From contig CALSNA010000003.1 of assembly GCA_943787595.1 (NCBI GenBank), forward strand, positions 124,001 to 188,000: 64,000 nucleotides of DNA. The letters are read 5' to 3'. Positions 9,255 through 19,150 of this stretch are shown in pieces. Source of the DNA: an uncultured Pseudomonadales bacterium. Lineage in GTDB: Bacteria > Pseudomonadota > Gammaproteobacteria > Pseudomonadales > Balneatricaceae. The translations under genes and the position numbers were made by a program. Each line of letters begins with the position of its first letter. Position 1 is the first letter of the stretch. The notes below the pieces were generated by a model that worked only from the letters and a program-made list of their open reading frames with translations, ran no database searches and was not told where the DNA came from.

Positions 9255-10985
9255 ATGCGTGCCAGTCACTTCCTAATCGCTACTCAAAAAGAATCACCTG
9301 CTGATGCAGAAATCATTAGCCATCAATTGATGCTGCGCACAGGCATGATCCGCAAACTAGCTGCTGGGCTTTATACATGGCTACCCTTAGGTCTGCGATG
9401 CCTGCGCAAGGTAGAGCAAGTAGTACGGCAAGAAATGGATGCTGCAGGCGCCCAAGAACTGCTGATGCCCGCTATCCAGCCGGCTGAATTATGGCAGGAA
9501 TCTGGGCGCTGGAATGACTATGGATTGGAATTGCTACGCCTACAGGATCGACATCTACGTGACTTTTGCGTCGGTCCTACCCACGAAGAAGTAATTACTG
9601 CTCTAGCGCGCCGGGAATTTAGCAGCTACAAACAGCTACCAATCAACTTTTATCAGATCCAAACCAAATTTCGTGATGAAGTCAGACCCCGCTTTGGGAT
9701 TATGCGCGCCCGTGAGTTTATTATGAAAGATGCTTACTCATTTCATATAGACCAGCCTTCTCTACAACAAACCTATATTGCCATGCATCAAGCTTACACG
9801 AACATCTTTACTCGTCTTGGTCTTGAGTTCCGCGCTGTAAACGCAGATTCTGGTAGCATTGGCGGTAATACCTCACAGGAATTCCATGTGCTGGCCAGTG
9901 CCGGTGAGGATGATATTGCCTTTAGTGATAACAGTGATTATGCTGCCAATGTCGAACTGGCAACGACTCTGGCGCCTAACCAGCACCGCACTGTCCCGAC
10001 GCAAACTTTGCAAAAAGTACATACGCCCAGCCATAAAACCATTGATGCAGTCAGCCAATTTTTAGCCCTACCGAGATCCCAATGTGTCAAAACCATATTA
10101 GTATTGGGCGTGGTAGATGAGCATGGACAACAACCATTGGTAGCACTGCTGCTGAGAGGGGATCATCATCTTAATAAACTCAAGGCAGAAAAACACCCTC
10201 TAGTTGCAAGCCCATTGACCCTAGCTCCGGAGCAACGCATTCGCCAAGAAATGGACCTTGAACCCGGTTTTATCGGCCCAGTAGGGCTCAAGATTAGCAT
10301 ACTTGCTGATTTTGCTGTTACCACGCTGGCAGATTTTACCTGCGGTGCCAACAGCATCGACCACCATTATATCGGTACCAACTGGGAAAGAGATTGCAGC
10401 TATACTGAAGCAATTGATCTACGTTATGTAGTCAACGGTGATCCTAGCCCTTGTGGCCAAGGCCAGTTAGTAATCAAACGAGGTATTGAAGTAGGTCATA
10501 TTTTCCAACTCGGTGACAAATACGCTCGTGCTATGAATGCTAATATATTGAATGAACATGGCCAAAAACAAGCAATGTGGATGGGCTGCTACGGCATTGG
10601 AATTTCCCGTATTGTGGCCGCAGCGATTGAACAAAATCATGATGCAAAAGGCATCGTTTGGCCCATCGCAATAGCACCATTTGAACTGATATTAGTACCT
10701 CTGAATTACGACAAATCTTATCCTGTAAAGCACTATACCGATAAGCTCTACGACGATCTACAGGCACAAGGTATTGACGTACTGTTGGATGATCGATCAG
10801 TGCGTGCCGGAGTCAAGTTTAACGATGCTGAACTAATCGGTATTCCCCACCGCATTGTCATTGGTGACCATGGAATAAAGGCCGAAGTATTGGAATATCA
10901 CAATCGCAACACCCTTGCTAGTCAGGATATCCCCACTGCACAGGTTCTAGATTTTATCAAAAAGATATTCACCAAAATCGTTTAA
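9255..10985 (+). CDS. proS: Prolyl-tRNA synthetase (bacterial type with editing domain)
   Basis: It charges tRNA-Pro and edits mischarged alanine. Its 576 residues fit the bacterial type that has an insertion editing domain, here about residues 220-400. Class II motifs are present: motif 1 around [17 protein letters not shown], motif 2 [21 protein letters not shown], and motif 3 in [17 protein letters not shown]. The anticodon-binding domain follows (residues about 475-570, [15 protein letters not shown] onward). An array of GAATTTTG repeats lies immediately before the start. The arsC gene follows 28 bases after the stop. Confidence 0.97.
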   Translation: MRASHFLIATQKESPADAEIISHQLMLRTGMIRKLAAGLYTWLPLGLRCLRKVEQVVRQEMDAAGAQELLMPAIQPAELWQESGRWNDYGLELLRLQDRHLRDFCVGPTHEEVITALARREFSSYKQLPINFYQIQTKFRDEVRPRFGIMRAREFIMKDAYSFHIDQPSLQQTYIAMHQAYTNIFTRLGLEFRAVNADSGSIGGNTSQEFHVLASAGEDDIAFSDNSDYAANVELATTLAPNQHRTVPTQTLQKVHTPSHKTIDAVSQFLALPRSQCVKTILVLGVVDEHGQQPLVALLLRGDHHLNKLKAEKHPLVASPLTLAPEQRIRQEMDLEPGFIGPVGLKISILADFAVTTLADFTCGANSIDHHYIGTNWERDCSYTEAIDLRYVVNGDPSPCGQGQLVIKRGIEVGHIFQLGDKYARAMNANILNEHGQKQAMWMGCYGIGISRIVAAAIEQNHDAKGIVWPIAIAPFELILVPLNYDKSYPVKHYTDKLYDDLQAQGIDVLLDDRSVRAGVKFNDAELIGIPHRIVIGDHGIKAEVLEYHNRNTLASQDIPTAQVLDFIKKIFTKIV

Positions 10986-11013
10986 ACATATCAAAACTAA
11001 CAAGGCCAGAACC

Positions 11014-11361
11014 ATGTCTATAACTCTTTACCATAACCCAGATTGTTCAAAATCACGTACTGCACTCAATTTGCTACAACAAAGGGGTATTGTGCCAAAG
11101 GTGCGTTTATATCTAGATGATCCACCTACTGTAGATGAAATCAAACAGCTACTTGATCTGCTGAAAATGGATGCCCGCAGCCTTATACGCACAGGTGAAG
11201 TTGAATACCAACACGCTAAACTAGCCAATCCAACTCTACAGGAAAATGAACTGGTAGATGCCATGGCCACTATGCCCAAGTTGATTGAACGCCCCATCGC
11301 CATATGCGGACATCGAGCAGTTATTGGCCGACCACCTGAAACTGTGCTCGGTTTACTCTGA
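11014..11361 (+). CDS. arsC: ArsC-family arsenate reductase (glutaredoxin type)
   Basis: This small thioredoxin-fold protein of 115 residues reduces arsenate using glutathione and glutaredoxin. The catalytic cysteine is Cys11 in NPDCSKSRTAL. The three arginines expected around the active site are visible in SLIRTGE, LIERPI and VIGRPPE, which favours true ArsC over the Spx/YffB branch. No arsR or arsB lies nearby, so a dedicated arsenic operon is absent; isolated chromosomal copies next to DUF2069 genes are common in gammaproteobacteria. The DUF2069 gene starts three bases after its stop. Confidence 0.88.
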   Translation: MSITLYHNPDCSKSRTALNLLQQRGIVPKVRLYLDDPPTVDEIKQLLDLLKMDARSLIRTGEVEYQHAKLANPTLQENELVDAMATMPKLIERPIAICGHRAVIGRPPETVLGLL

Positions 11362-11364
11362 GTT

Positions 11365-11709
11365 ATGGACTACACCACTAAACGTCGCTACAGCCGGATA
11401 GTTAGTATGGCGATGTATACCGCGCTGCTCGCTTACCTGATCCTCACCACTTTAAACCATCCATTAATAGCCAATGCCTGGATAGTCATTGGCATCAAAA
11501 CGCTGCCACTATTATTATTCCTGCCAGGCATGATTAAACAACACTTATTATCCATGACCTGGCTAAGCTTTTTACTACTGATTTATTTTATCTTTGCAGT
11601 ACCAACAACCAATACCTCAGACTGGACGTTAGCTATGTTGATCAGCACTCTATTTATAGCTGTGCTACTACATATTCGCTGGCATAGCCGTGCCAGATCA
11701 GATAATTAA
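11365..11709 (+). CDS. DUF2069 membrane protein
   Basis: This 114-residue protein has four predicted transmembrane helices (about residues 13-28, 35-52, 60-77 and 86-104) and ends with a basic tail. Pattern and position directly after arsC match the DUF2069 family of gammaproteobacterial inner-membrane proteins of unknown function. Translation is probably coupled to arsC. Confidence 0.75.
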   Translation: MDYTTKRRYSRIVSMAMYTALLAYLILTTLNHPLIANAWIVIGIKTLPLLLFLPGMIKQHLLSMTWLSFLLLIYFIFAVPTTNTSDWTLAMLISTLFIAVLLHIRWHSRARSDN

Positions 11710-12351
11710 TAGTACTTTGTAAACGTACTTCGGGAAGTAACAGTGACAGCAGGTGATGCTATTGGCTATCGTGAATACCATAAACAGTTTTAGTATGTAA
11801 AAGGGCATGCTGCTGGCAGCACTGATTTCTTTTACCGCATTATTTTAATCTAGAGACTAACAAATTATTCATCAAGCTGCGAAAAAGTGTTTTTAAGCTG
11901 CGTATCTGGAGATTATATGCGTTGTGTTTTTAGCAAATATTTCCTAGATAACAATCGTATCATAATGTCCAGTATGGTGTGGGAATCATCACATAATACT
12001 CACACCACCGATGGCTGGATAGGTAGGATAATCTGCGTTATGAGTGAGTCAACATCCGTCAATATGACCCTATCATCAAGTGATCTTAATGGAATATGAA
12101 AATATTATGATGCCTATTACCTGATAATAAAGCATGGGGAATAGGGAACGTAATCGTGATCAAAGACCATATAAGAAAAGTTTTGTTATGCTTTAAAATA
12201 TCTCGTAATCCAAGATAAAAAGACACACAAGCCTCTAGAAAATAGCCTTACAATATCCAGCCAAACGTAGTCCAGACAAAAACGGTTACGACATCCAAGG
12301 CATTCACTATGCTCATACAGCACGCTCAAAAATTACAGCTATACTTTAGTT
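11710..12351. other. Gene-poor stretch
   Basis: No recognisable gene, RNA or terminator is visible. A 70-codon open frame at 11887-12099 shows no family feature and is likely chance. Confidence 0.4.
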
Positions 12352-12906
12352 ATGATGAAAGGCAGGTTGGCAACAGTGATGATAAAAACAGCATATTTCA
12401 TTCGACCAGTTTTAGCAGCTAGTCTAGTTTCGCTAGTTCTAGGAAGCAGCAGCACAAGCAACTGGACAGAAGATTCCAATAGCAGCCCACACCTAGCTGC
12501 CGAACTATACGCCCGCCTCAGCCTAGCCTATTTAGCTCAAGGACAGACTAAACTGGCATTCAAGCGGCTACAACAGGGACTTACATTGTACCAAAATAAT
12601 GGCCAGATACAGTTAGCGCTCGCCATGTACAAAAATCATGAACAACAATGGCAAGCTTCAGAACAGGCGTTCAAACGGGCTTTCGCAATACAGCCGAGTA
12701 GCCAGATAGCCTTTAACTTTGATCATTATCTGTCACAGAGGAAAAGATGTAAGCAGGCATTACCTTATCTGGAACAGGCTGGGAAAGATGTGGACTATGC
12801 AAAACACAAGTCTGCACAGATAATGGCAAATCAATGCAAGGTTCGTTTATTCACTAATCAGATTACTAATAACAACAAGGTATCCAAAACTAAAATCGCT
12901 GGATAA
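12352..12906 (+). CDS. TPR-repeat protein resembling PilF
   Basis: The 184 residues begin with a signal-like hydrophobic segment (residues about 14-31) followed by tetratricopeptide-like repeats (about residues 49-135: ELYARLSLAYLAQGQTKLAFKRLQQGL, then a second and a partial third). The pattern resembles type IV pilus assembly lipoprotein PilF. However, the usual lipobox cysteine position reads serine (VLGSSS), rodZ and ispG are not adjacent, and no pilus gene is in the window. A second possible start lies at ATG 12379. Function is uncertain, and decay toward a pseudogene is possible. Confidence 0.6.
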   Translation: MMKGRLATVMIKTAYFIRPVLAASLVSLVLGSSSTSNWTEDSNSSPHLAAELYARLSLAYLAQGQTKLAFKRLQQGLTLYQNNGQIQLALAMYKNHEQQWQASEQAFKRAFAIQPSSQIAFNFDHYLSQRKRCKQALPYLEQAGKDVDYAKHKSAQIMANQCKVRLFTNQITNNNKVSKTKIAG

Positions 12907-12960
12907 AAATGCCGTCAGACTAATTGAATAGGCTAAGATATACAGCCCTACACTAACCAT

Positions 12961-13473
12961 TTAAGGTTGATTTTTACGAATATTATCACTGAAGCTACTC
13001 CAGGAACCTGTTTCCAACACATCTCCCAGACCCCGACTGTTAGCTTCTTGGTTGAGTAACTCATGCCAATATTTTATATTACCTGTACTGGATACATCTG
13101 ACAGGTGTTTAGCTAGGCGTGCCACCGGAGGAGACATTTTTCCACCCTGTTTAATCCAGCGATGTGCTGAAACAGGCTCCTTACCTAGTAAGACTGCTAA
13201 GGTTTTTAAATTAACTTTAACCGTTGTACGCAATTCATCTGCATCAGGCGCAGCATTTATTGGACAACGATCAGGGTTTTGGCTATAAAACCGAGCCAAA
13301 AGAGCTAAAGAAATATTCTTAACCGGATAATGGATATTATCTGGATGGGTCAAAAAACACCATCGATTTGAACTCAAACCGAGTACCCATCGGATATCAT
13401 TGGTTGACAATTGCAACTGATCTTGTAGATCCAATAAATCTGCCCCAGTAACCGGTCTATGCTTTGTAATCAT
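12961..13473 (-). CDS. Helix-turn-helix protein of unknown role
   Basis: I do not recognise this 170-residue protein as a named regulator. Two segments look like DNA-binding helix-turn-helix units. One lies at residues about 9-36 (ADLLDLQDQLQLSTNDIRWVLGLSSNRW), the other at about 88-127 (VNLKTLAVLLGKEPVSAHRWIKQGG and following). Such paired XRE-like units occur in regulators of plasmids and phages as well as of chromosomes. The start has AGAGG just upstream. It is convergent with the TPR gene and has no operon partner. Confidence 0.6.
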   Translation of the reverse strand: MITKHRPVTGADLLDLQDQLQLSTNDIRWVLGLSSNRWCFLTHPDNIHYPVKNISLALLARFYSQNPDRCPINAAPDADELRTTVKVNLKTLAVLLGKEPVSAHRWIKQGGKMSPPVARLAKHLSDVSSTGNIKYWHELLNQEANSRGLGDVLETGSWSSFSDNIRKNQP

Positions 13474-14384
13474 GTAATGCCTCTTTCATATACGAAAGCA
13501 ATTTAAGATTGTGTTTACGGCTTCTTGGATCAAACATTTAATGTAAATTAATCTGATCAATATTTGCAGCAAAGGCGAACTGACCAGCATGCCAATATCA
13601 AACAGTTGATTCGTGGACAATAAAGGTGCCATCTAGTTAATACAAACTAGTTTTACTATAGCTAACAAATTCAGCGGATACATCGTTGAAATTATAACCA
13701 ATTAAATGATTACCATAAAATTATTTATCAGATACAGCCACCGTAAGTGACCTAAAACATCTAGCATTGCATAATATTAACATGTTGCCTTAGTATACTT
13801 GCGTGAAAGATTGAGTAACTAAGCAAACGCTGTAGAATACTATGAGTAAAGTCAGCAATAGACAAATATCATCCCAGCGCCCAAAATATTTGCACATTGC
13901 TGGCCCAGATTTAGCCAGAATTTGTCAGTGATATGCAGATTTCAAGCATATTTTTAGTGCTATAGCAACAAGCACCATTTTTTACAGGCGTATCCCAGTG
14001 CAGCTCTATCATCAGCTATGATTATAGTTTCTATTCATGCGATCCATTATGCAATGACAAAGTATATAAGCAAGTAATATAGTATTTTTGCTGCAATAGG
14101 CAGTGATTGTTTGGTCAGGTTGAAAGCAGGCTATGCAGTTAAGTCACTATACGGCCCGCTGCACCGGAACCGGTACGATTTTTACATTGGTCAATGACGC
14201 AACTGTTTTTAGCCATAGGCAATATTAACATTGCAATAGAATGGCATACAAGTAGAGGGTTATTGCCAAAGTTGGCAACAAGTAAAATAGTGTGTTACTA
14301 CACTTTAAAGGCTGGTGGAATTACAGTGTCCACCCTGATTACATCGTAAATCCCAGTATTTTTAGTGATGCGGAGATAATCCTG
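13474..14384. other. Gene-poor stretch upstream of the tusA-like gene
   Basis: No gene is visible on either strand. A short GC-richer patch near 14150-14175 containing an ACCGG inverted motif stands out but matches nothing I can name. The open frame that runs into tusA from 14292 is treated as non-coding leader. Confidence 0.4.
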
Positions 14385-14642
14385 ATGGCTAATTTGAAAG
14401 TAGATAATCAGTTAAATACTTTAGGTTTATTTTGTCCTGAGCCGGTTATGATGTTGCATAATAAAATTAGAGATATGACTGATGGTGAAATATTACATAT
14501 CAAGGCCAGTGATCCATCCACCAGACGGGATATTCCCAAATTCTGTAGTTTTTTGGGACATCAACTCGTACATCAAGATCATACTAAAGACCAATACAAC
14601 TATTATATTCGTAAAGGAAACTCTGAAAAATATCGCGAGTGA
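14385..14642 (+). CDS. tusA: TusA-family sulfur carrier protein
   Basis: Sulfur relay protein of 85 residues. TusA passes persulfide sulfur from IscS toward tRNA 2-thiouridine synthesis and other uses. The start is placed at MANLKVDNQLNTLG because the CPxP motif (Cys17 in LFCPEPVM) then falls at the family position and CGGAGATAA lies upstream; the frame is open for 31 codons more. The segments DMTDGEILHIKASDPSTRRDIPKFC and the aromatic tail YNYYIRKG are typical of the family. Confidence 0.88.
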   Translation: MANLKVDNQLNTLGLFCPEPVMMLHNKIRDMTDGEILHIKASDPSTRRDIPKFCSFLGHQLVHQDHTKDQYNYYIRKGNSEKYRE

Positions 14643-15038
14643 AGATAATGCGATAAACACTCCTAACCGTTAGGTTGTAATTTGATAAAACCCTCAGGCT
14701 GGACAAGCTGATGCTCGCACATTTGAACAGACAACATAGTTATTTCTCACTAAGCAATACCAACCTGTTAACTTCGATAATTAGATTAAACACTGTGAAT
14801 ATCTAATGACACAATATATGGCATTCACGGATTACTAGATGGACAGCACAAACTGCATTATGAATCAAAAGAATCTATGGAAACGGCTATAATAATGCAG
14901 TAATATTAATAGACTAATGATAGCCACACTACCCTAACTTGAATACGATTGCATAGCTTCGGCAGTTGTCACATCTATATGCGCCCAACCTTACCACCAG
15001 TCAGTGATTGCAACAATGTTCAGTTAGGGAGTCATGTC
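14643..15038. other. Intergenic region upstream of the S8 protease gene
   Basis: No gene or defined signal is seen. The protease frame is open from 14949, but its N-terminus only looks like a signal peptide from 15039. Confidence 0.4.
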
Positions 15039-17084
15039 ATGCGGAGGCATTGTCAATGCATTGTCTTACTGATGGCTATCAACATACTCAGTGGATGTGG
15101 CGGATCATCTAGCAATGATGAATCATCCAATATAGTAGTATCAACGACCACATCAACCACTCACAATACCTTGGCAGTTAATCTGTTACCCAATGTAGCA
15201 ACAACCCAAACAGGCACCTTTACAGTAACAGGTGCGTATGTTGGTCCACTAACTTATCAAATTATTTCTTCACCAAGCTATGGTTCAGTAACACTAACCA
15301 ACGCAACAGCGGGCGAATATACTTATACAGTACCTTCAACAATCACCACAGCGAGGAAAGATAGCTTTCAGTTTACTGTCAGTGATGGCAATAAAACAGA
15401 AACATCAACTATTCAAATTAGCCTAAATACTGACCCACTTTATCAACACCAGTGGCATCTAGATAATACGGGCCAAAGCAATTTTGCATCCATAGCTGGG
15501 ACAGCAGGAGAAGATATTAATATAGATTCTGTGATTGCAGCAGGATACACCGGTCAAGGCATTACCGTTGCCGTTGTAGATGAAGGGCTGGAAATAGCCC
15601 ATGAAGATTTGCAAGGAAACATCGTTGCGAACGGCTCTTGGGACTTTGTTAATAACGATACAGATCCTACAAGAAGCACTACAGACAGTCATGGCGATCA
15701 TGGCACCAGCGTGGCTGGACTAATTGCCGCTAGCGGATGGAATAACAAGGGTGGACGGGGAGTTAGCCCAAAAGTATCTCTAAAGGGATTTAATTTTCTC
15801 CAGAACCAGCTATTAAATAACAAAATAGCTGCACTGGGAGGAGCATCTTATTCACAGGATGTCGATATCTTTGTCTTGAGTTTTGGGGTAAATGTTATTG
15901 TAGACTACTTAATTGACAGCACCTTCGAGACAGCAATTGCAAATATTATGACAACATTAAGAGGTGGAAAAGGGCCTATTTATGTCAAAGCAGCTGGTAA
16001 CGGATTTGAAAAGTATTCGGGTCTTTATTTGAATTCAAATGGGAGTTGGGAATCTAACCAAGCAAATTGCAATAATGCCACCAGCACTAAACTGACATGT
16101 CAAAATGCTAATATGGACCAATATAACACACTCCCATACAATATTGTAGTAAGCGCTTTAACTGGCGAAGGCATAAAAAGCAGTTATTCCACCGCTGGTT
16201 CGGCCATCTGGATATCAGCTCCAGGAGGAGAATATGGTCATAACAGAGCTTACGTTACCAGTGCTGATTATAAGCTTAAGCCTGGCATGATGACCACAGA
16301 TCAATCGGGTTGTAGTCAGGGATATGTGCGCAATGACATAACTGATTCTAATGGGTTCAATCCCAACCATATTAACAACTCATCCTGCAACTATACTTCT
16401 ACCTTTAATGGCACCTCTTCAGCAGTACCAGTTACGTCAGGCACAATTGCTCTAATGCTGGAAGCCAATCCCAATCTGGGCTGGCGGGATGTAAAGCATA
16501 TCCTGGCAAGGACTGCTACTCAGGTTGATACGACTTTGACTGACACTACAGTTAGCCTATCTGGCAGTGATTACATTGCAGAACCAACATGGCTGACCAA
16601 TAATGCTGGTTACCAGTTTCATAACTACTATGGCTTTGGCCGAATTGATGTCGCCTCAGCGGTAAACATGGCAAAAACGTATAGTATAAATAGTTTGGGT
16701 AATTTTAGGACTAGTGATTGGCAAAGCAGTGGTGCCTTGAACAAAACCATAACCAATTACAATATTACTAGCGTAGCTGAACATCAGCTGACAAATAGCC
16801 AAAAGATGATTATTGAAGCCGTGCAAATCAAGGTTAATATTACCCATGACCGAACCGGGGATTTGGGAATAGAATTGATCTCTCCTAACGGAACTAGAAG
16901 CGTGTTGTTTAACATTAATAATGGATTTTCTGATGATCAAAATCTAGCCAATATGGTGTTACTATCAAATGCTTTCTATGGAGAAAGCTCATCTGGCCAG
17001 TGGACTATCAGAGTTGTAGATGGCTATAGCACAGGTTCAAATGGTACAATGGTTAGTTGGGCCATACGTTTCTTTGGGCATTAG
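15039..17084 (+). CDS. Kexin-like S8 serine protease lipoprotein with P domain
   Basis: This is a predicted outer-surface or periplasmic lipoprotein of 681 residues. The start is chosen so that MRRHCQCIVLLMAINILSGC gives a signal peptide with lipobox LSGC (Cys20). A low-complexity Ser/Thr stretch and an Ig- or cadherin-like domain (about 45-130) come first. The subtilase domain follows, with catalytic Asp181 (VAVVDEG), His221 (DHGTSVAG), oxyanion Asn321 (AAGNG) and Ser460 (NGTSSAVP). The C-terminus (about 555-681, DLGIELISPNGT...GQWTIRVVD) is a proprotein-convertase P domain. No N-terminal I9-type prodomain is present; the next gene probably supplies it. The closest known arrangement is Aeromonas sobria ASP with ORF2. 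Confidence 0.9.
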   Translation: MRRHCQCIVLLMAINILSGCGGSSSNDESSNIVVSTTTSTTHNTLAVNLLPNVATTQTGTFTVTGAYVGPLTYQIISSPSYGSVTLTNATAGEYTYTVPSTITTARKDSFQFTVSDGNKTETSTIQISLNTDPLYQHQWHLDNTGQSNFASIAGTAGEDINIDSVIAAGYTGQGITVAVVDEGLEIAHEDLQGNIVANGSWDFVNNDTDPTRSTTDSHGDHGTSVAGLIAASGWNNKGGRGVSPKVSLKGFNFLQNQLLNNKIAALGGASYSQDVDIFVLSFGVNVIVDYLIDSTFETAIANIMTTLRGGKGPIYVKAAGNGFEKYSGLYLNSNGSWESNQANCNNATSTKLTCQNANMDQYNTLPYNIVVSALTGEGIKSSYSTAGSAIWISAPGGEYGHNRAYVTSADYKLKPGMMTTDQSGCSQGYVRNDITDSNGFNPNHINNSSCNYTSTFNGTSSAVPVTSGTIALMLEANPNLGWRDVKHILARTATQVDTTLTDTTVSLSGSDYIAEPTWLTNNAGYQFHNYYGFGRIDVASAVNMAKTYSINSLGNFRTSDWQSSGALNKTITNYNITSVAEHQLTNSQKMIIEAVQIKVNITHDRTGDLGIELISPNGTRSVLFNINNGFSDDQNLANMVLLSNAFYGESSSGQWTIRVVDGYSTGSNGTMVSWAIRFFGH

Positions 17085-17116
17085 CTCGGGGATCAATCTA
17101 AAGGGGAAAGAATAGG

Positions 17117-17617
17117 ATGCGTATAACCTACCCACTAATAGGCATATTAATATATACCGCTTTATTAAACTCTATATTAGCATCAGAAATAATATCTAAT
17201 TCAAAAAACTTAACACGTACTGTAAATAAAACCGCTCACCTACGTACCTTCATAACTAACGGGGAAACTTACCAACTGCTATCTAGCAGTGGAGCCAACA
17301 TAGCATTAAAACAACAGACAGGCCTTGTCTTTCAAACAAGTCAAATTACCCCAAAAATGGCCTATAATACTAGAACTGGCAACCGAGCACTGGTTACCGG
17401 ACAGATTATTGTACAGCTACAGCCAGATATAACTGCGCAAGACATTGCTGACACCTACGGACTAGGCATCATCAGTGATTTTACCCATATTAACCTTGCC
17501 TTTCTGACAATTAATTCTGGTCAAGAACTGTTGCAGATGGTACAACTGATTAATCAGGATACACGCATAGAAAGCGCTGAAATCGATATCTTGGAACATA
17601 AGGCTACAGCTAACTGA
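17117..17617 (+). CDS. Secreted protein resembling a detached subtilase prodomain/chaperone
   Basis: This 166-residue protein starts 32 bases after the protease stop with a GGGGAAAG ribosome binding site. A signal peptide covers residues about 1-22 (ITYPLIGILIYTALLNSILA). The C-terminal half, from about residue 95 (GQIIVQLQPDITAQDIADTYGL ... INQDTRIESAEIDI), follows the pattern of N-terminal prodomains of subtilases such as fervidolysin: a G-x-I-V-x-L-P strand, a helix with the YGL turn, and a final RIESAE strand. I infer that it folds and inhibits the upstream protease in trans, as ORF2 does for ASP in Aeromonas sobria. Confidence 0.72.
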   Translation: MRITYPLIGILIYTALLNSILASEIISNSKNLTRTVNKTAHLRTFITNGETYQLLSSSGANIALKQQTGLVFQTSQITPKMAYNTRTGNRALVTGQIIVQLQPDITAQDIADTYGLGIISDFTHINLAFLTINSGQELLQMVQLINQDTRIESAEIDILEHKATAN

Positions 17618-17716
17618 TCTTCACATCAATCCCTGGCCCACCTTAACAACCAGACTCACGTAGATGATTATATTATCAACGAACTCCTGGTAAGGCTCTA
17701 AAAATCCAGACTGTCC

Positions 17717-17990
17717 CTAGAAAACTGAAAACAGGCTTCCCGTAGTACCATGTTGTCTTTTGGAGTTATAGAAATATTCACTATAGTCAAAAACTTTGAA
17801 CCTTGCCTCACCTCTAGTATCGAACACACTGAGCTTAACCTGATCTATCTTAAGCAAAGAGAACAAGCTCTCCACTACCGCATTATCATGGCAATTACCC
17901 TTATAGGTCATACTGACTTCTAGATTATATACCTTTAGAAAAATATACCCATCGTCACGGAAGCATTGAATACCCTAATCAAGTATATGT
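17717..17990 (-). pseudogene. IS3-family transposase OrfB remnant (C-terminal)
   Basis: The minus-strand frame encodes MTYKGNCHDNAVVESLFSLL followed by DTRGEARFKVFDYSEYFYNSKRQHGTTG, the classic end of IS3-type OrfB, including the last DDE-domain glutamate in AVVES. Upstream codons FRDDGYIF resemble the HSDRGSQY motif with the intervening part shortened, and a TAG stop interrupts further out. The C-terminal end is altered (FSVF instead of a GYLSP tail). It is a dead fragment. Confidence 0.75.
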
Positions 17991-18512
17991 GAGTTCTTTC
18001 TCCGTTGGTCTGCAACGCCATACTGCCATCAATAGCGCACCGGAAAACAGGCCTGATCTGGGACGACTCTTCATAGTCTAGCCAATAATCTTAACCTTAC
18101 GCAAAAATACACCTATAACAACAGTGACCTAAAGCAAGCATTAATAGGTCCATATATGCGTAAATTTGGTCGCCCAGACTAGATTGAGTTACAGTATTGA
18201 TAACTCTCGGAGGAGCGTATTAGAGGCCACATGATGAGCATTGCTATCTTTAAAATCAGGATAATGCCTGCATCCGCCAACGACTTTGACGACCCCCGTA
18301 CATATCATTCCAAGCACTTGGTTTTTAGCGCATGTTTCTCTATCACTTTTTAAAGCTACCATGATATGACGATCGCCATGGGGGTAGTCACTATCCGAAT
18401 CAAAACGGCTTGATCTTGTCTACTGGATGCTTATCTTCAGAAGTTACCGGGAGCAAATTCGTGTTTAACAGTCCGGGATTGACGTTGGCTGGTGTCATGG
18501 GTACAGTGCTAT
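17991..18512. other. Decayed spacer between two IS3 fragments
   Basis: No intact gene is present. It may contain more transposase debris, but I cannot recognise any motif with confidence. Confidence 0.35.
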
Positions 18513-18720
18513 ATCATGATTGATCATATTAAACCTAGCAGCACCTATCAGAAAGGTTTTATTGAACGCCTGAATTGTATCTGCTGGTAGGCAATTAGGT
18601 ATTCTGGATTTATATCTGTTTAGTCTGTTAGATAAAATCAGGCAAACTACAGATAATTTTATACAGCTCTATAACCACAAACACCAAATGATATGGCCTT
18701 AATTGAGTATCTTAAGGCAG
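18513..18720 (+). pseudogene. Second IS3-family OrfB remnant, opposite strand
   Basis: Across two frames the plus strand reads IKPSSTYQKGFIERLN and then LGILDLYLFSLLDKIRQTTD followed by NFIQLYNHKHQM. This aligns with the IS3/IS407-type OrfB ending (PGKPTQNAFIERFN...EVLDAYLFxSLDEVREIT...WxxEYNxxRPHxAL). A frame break near 18576-18590 and loss of the conserved RPH motif show that it is dead. It belongs to a different IS3 subgroup from the fragment at 17717. Confidence 0.65.
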
Positions 18721-19150
18721 CATGGTTCTCTACAAGCAAGTTGTTTTAATAATGGGGTATTTGCAATAGTAAAATCATGGTAATTTTAACGTAAAATTTA
18801 TCTGGAACCTTTGTACTGCGAAACTGATGCCTGCCAGTAAGACTCAAGATTAAATTTACTTGCGAAGGATATGATATCATGAATATCAGCTATTGTTATT
18901 AGGCAACGGCTAGAACCAAGACAGTGATCTTTGCACACTAACGGAACTACCAGTACTTAGTAACCAGCTGCTGCTCAATTTTTTATCGATGGTTAAAAGT
19001 AATCAGTTCATGAAAAACCATCATGTAATCAGTTAGTGCATATGGCTTAACGGCAGTGGTTTAGACCATAATCCAACACACCAGCTGAGTAATTGCGTCA
19101 TCTCATCAACCAATTAAACTGTTCATACCTACATCATATCTACTGAAGCC
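18721..19150. other. Gene-poor stretch downstream of puuD
   Basis: Nothing recognisable is seen. No strong terminator hairpin was found after puuD. Confidence 0.35.
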
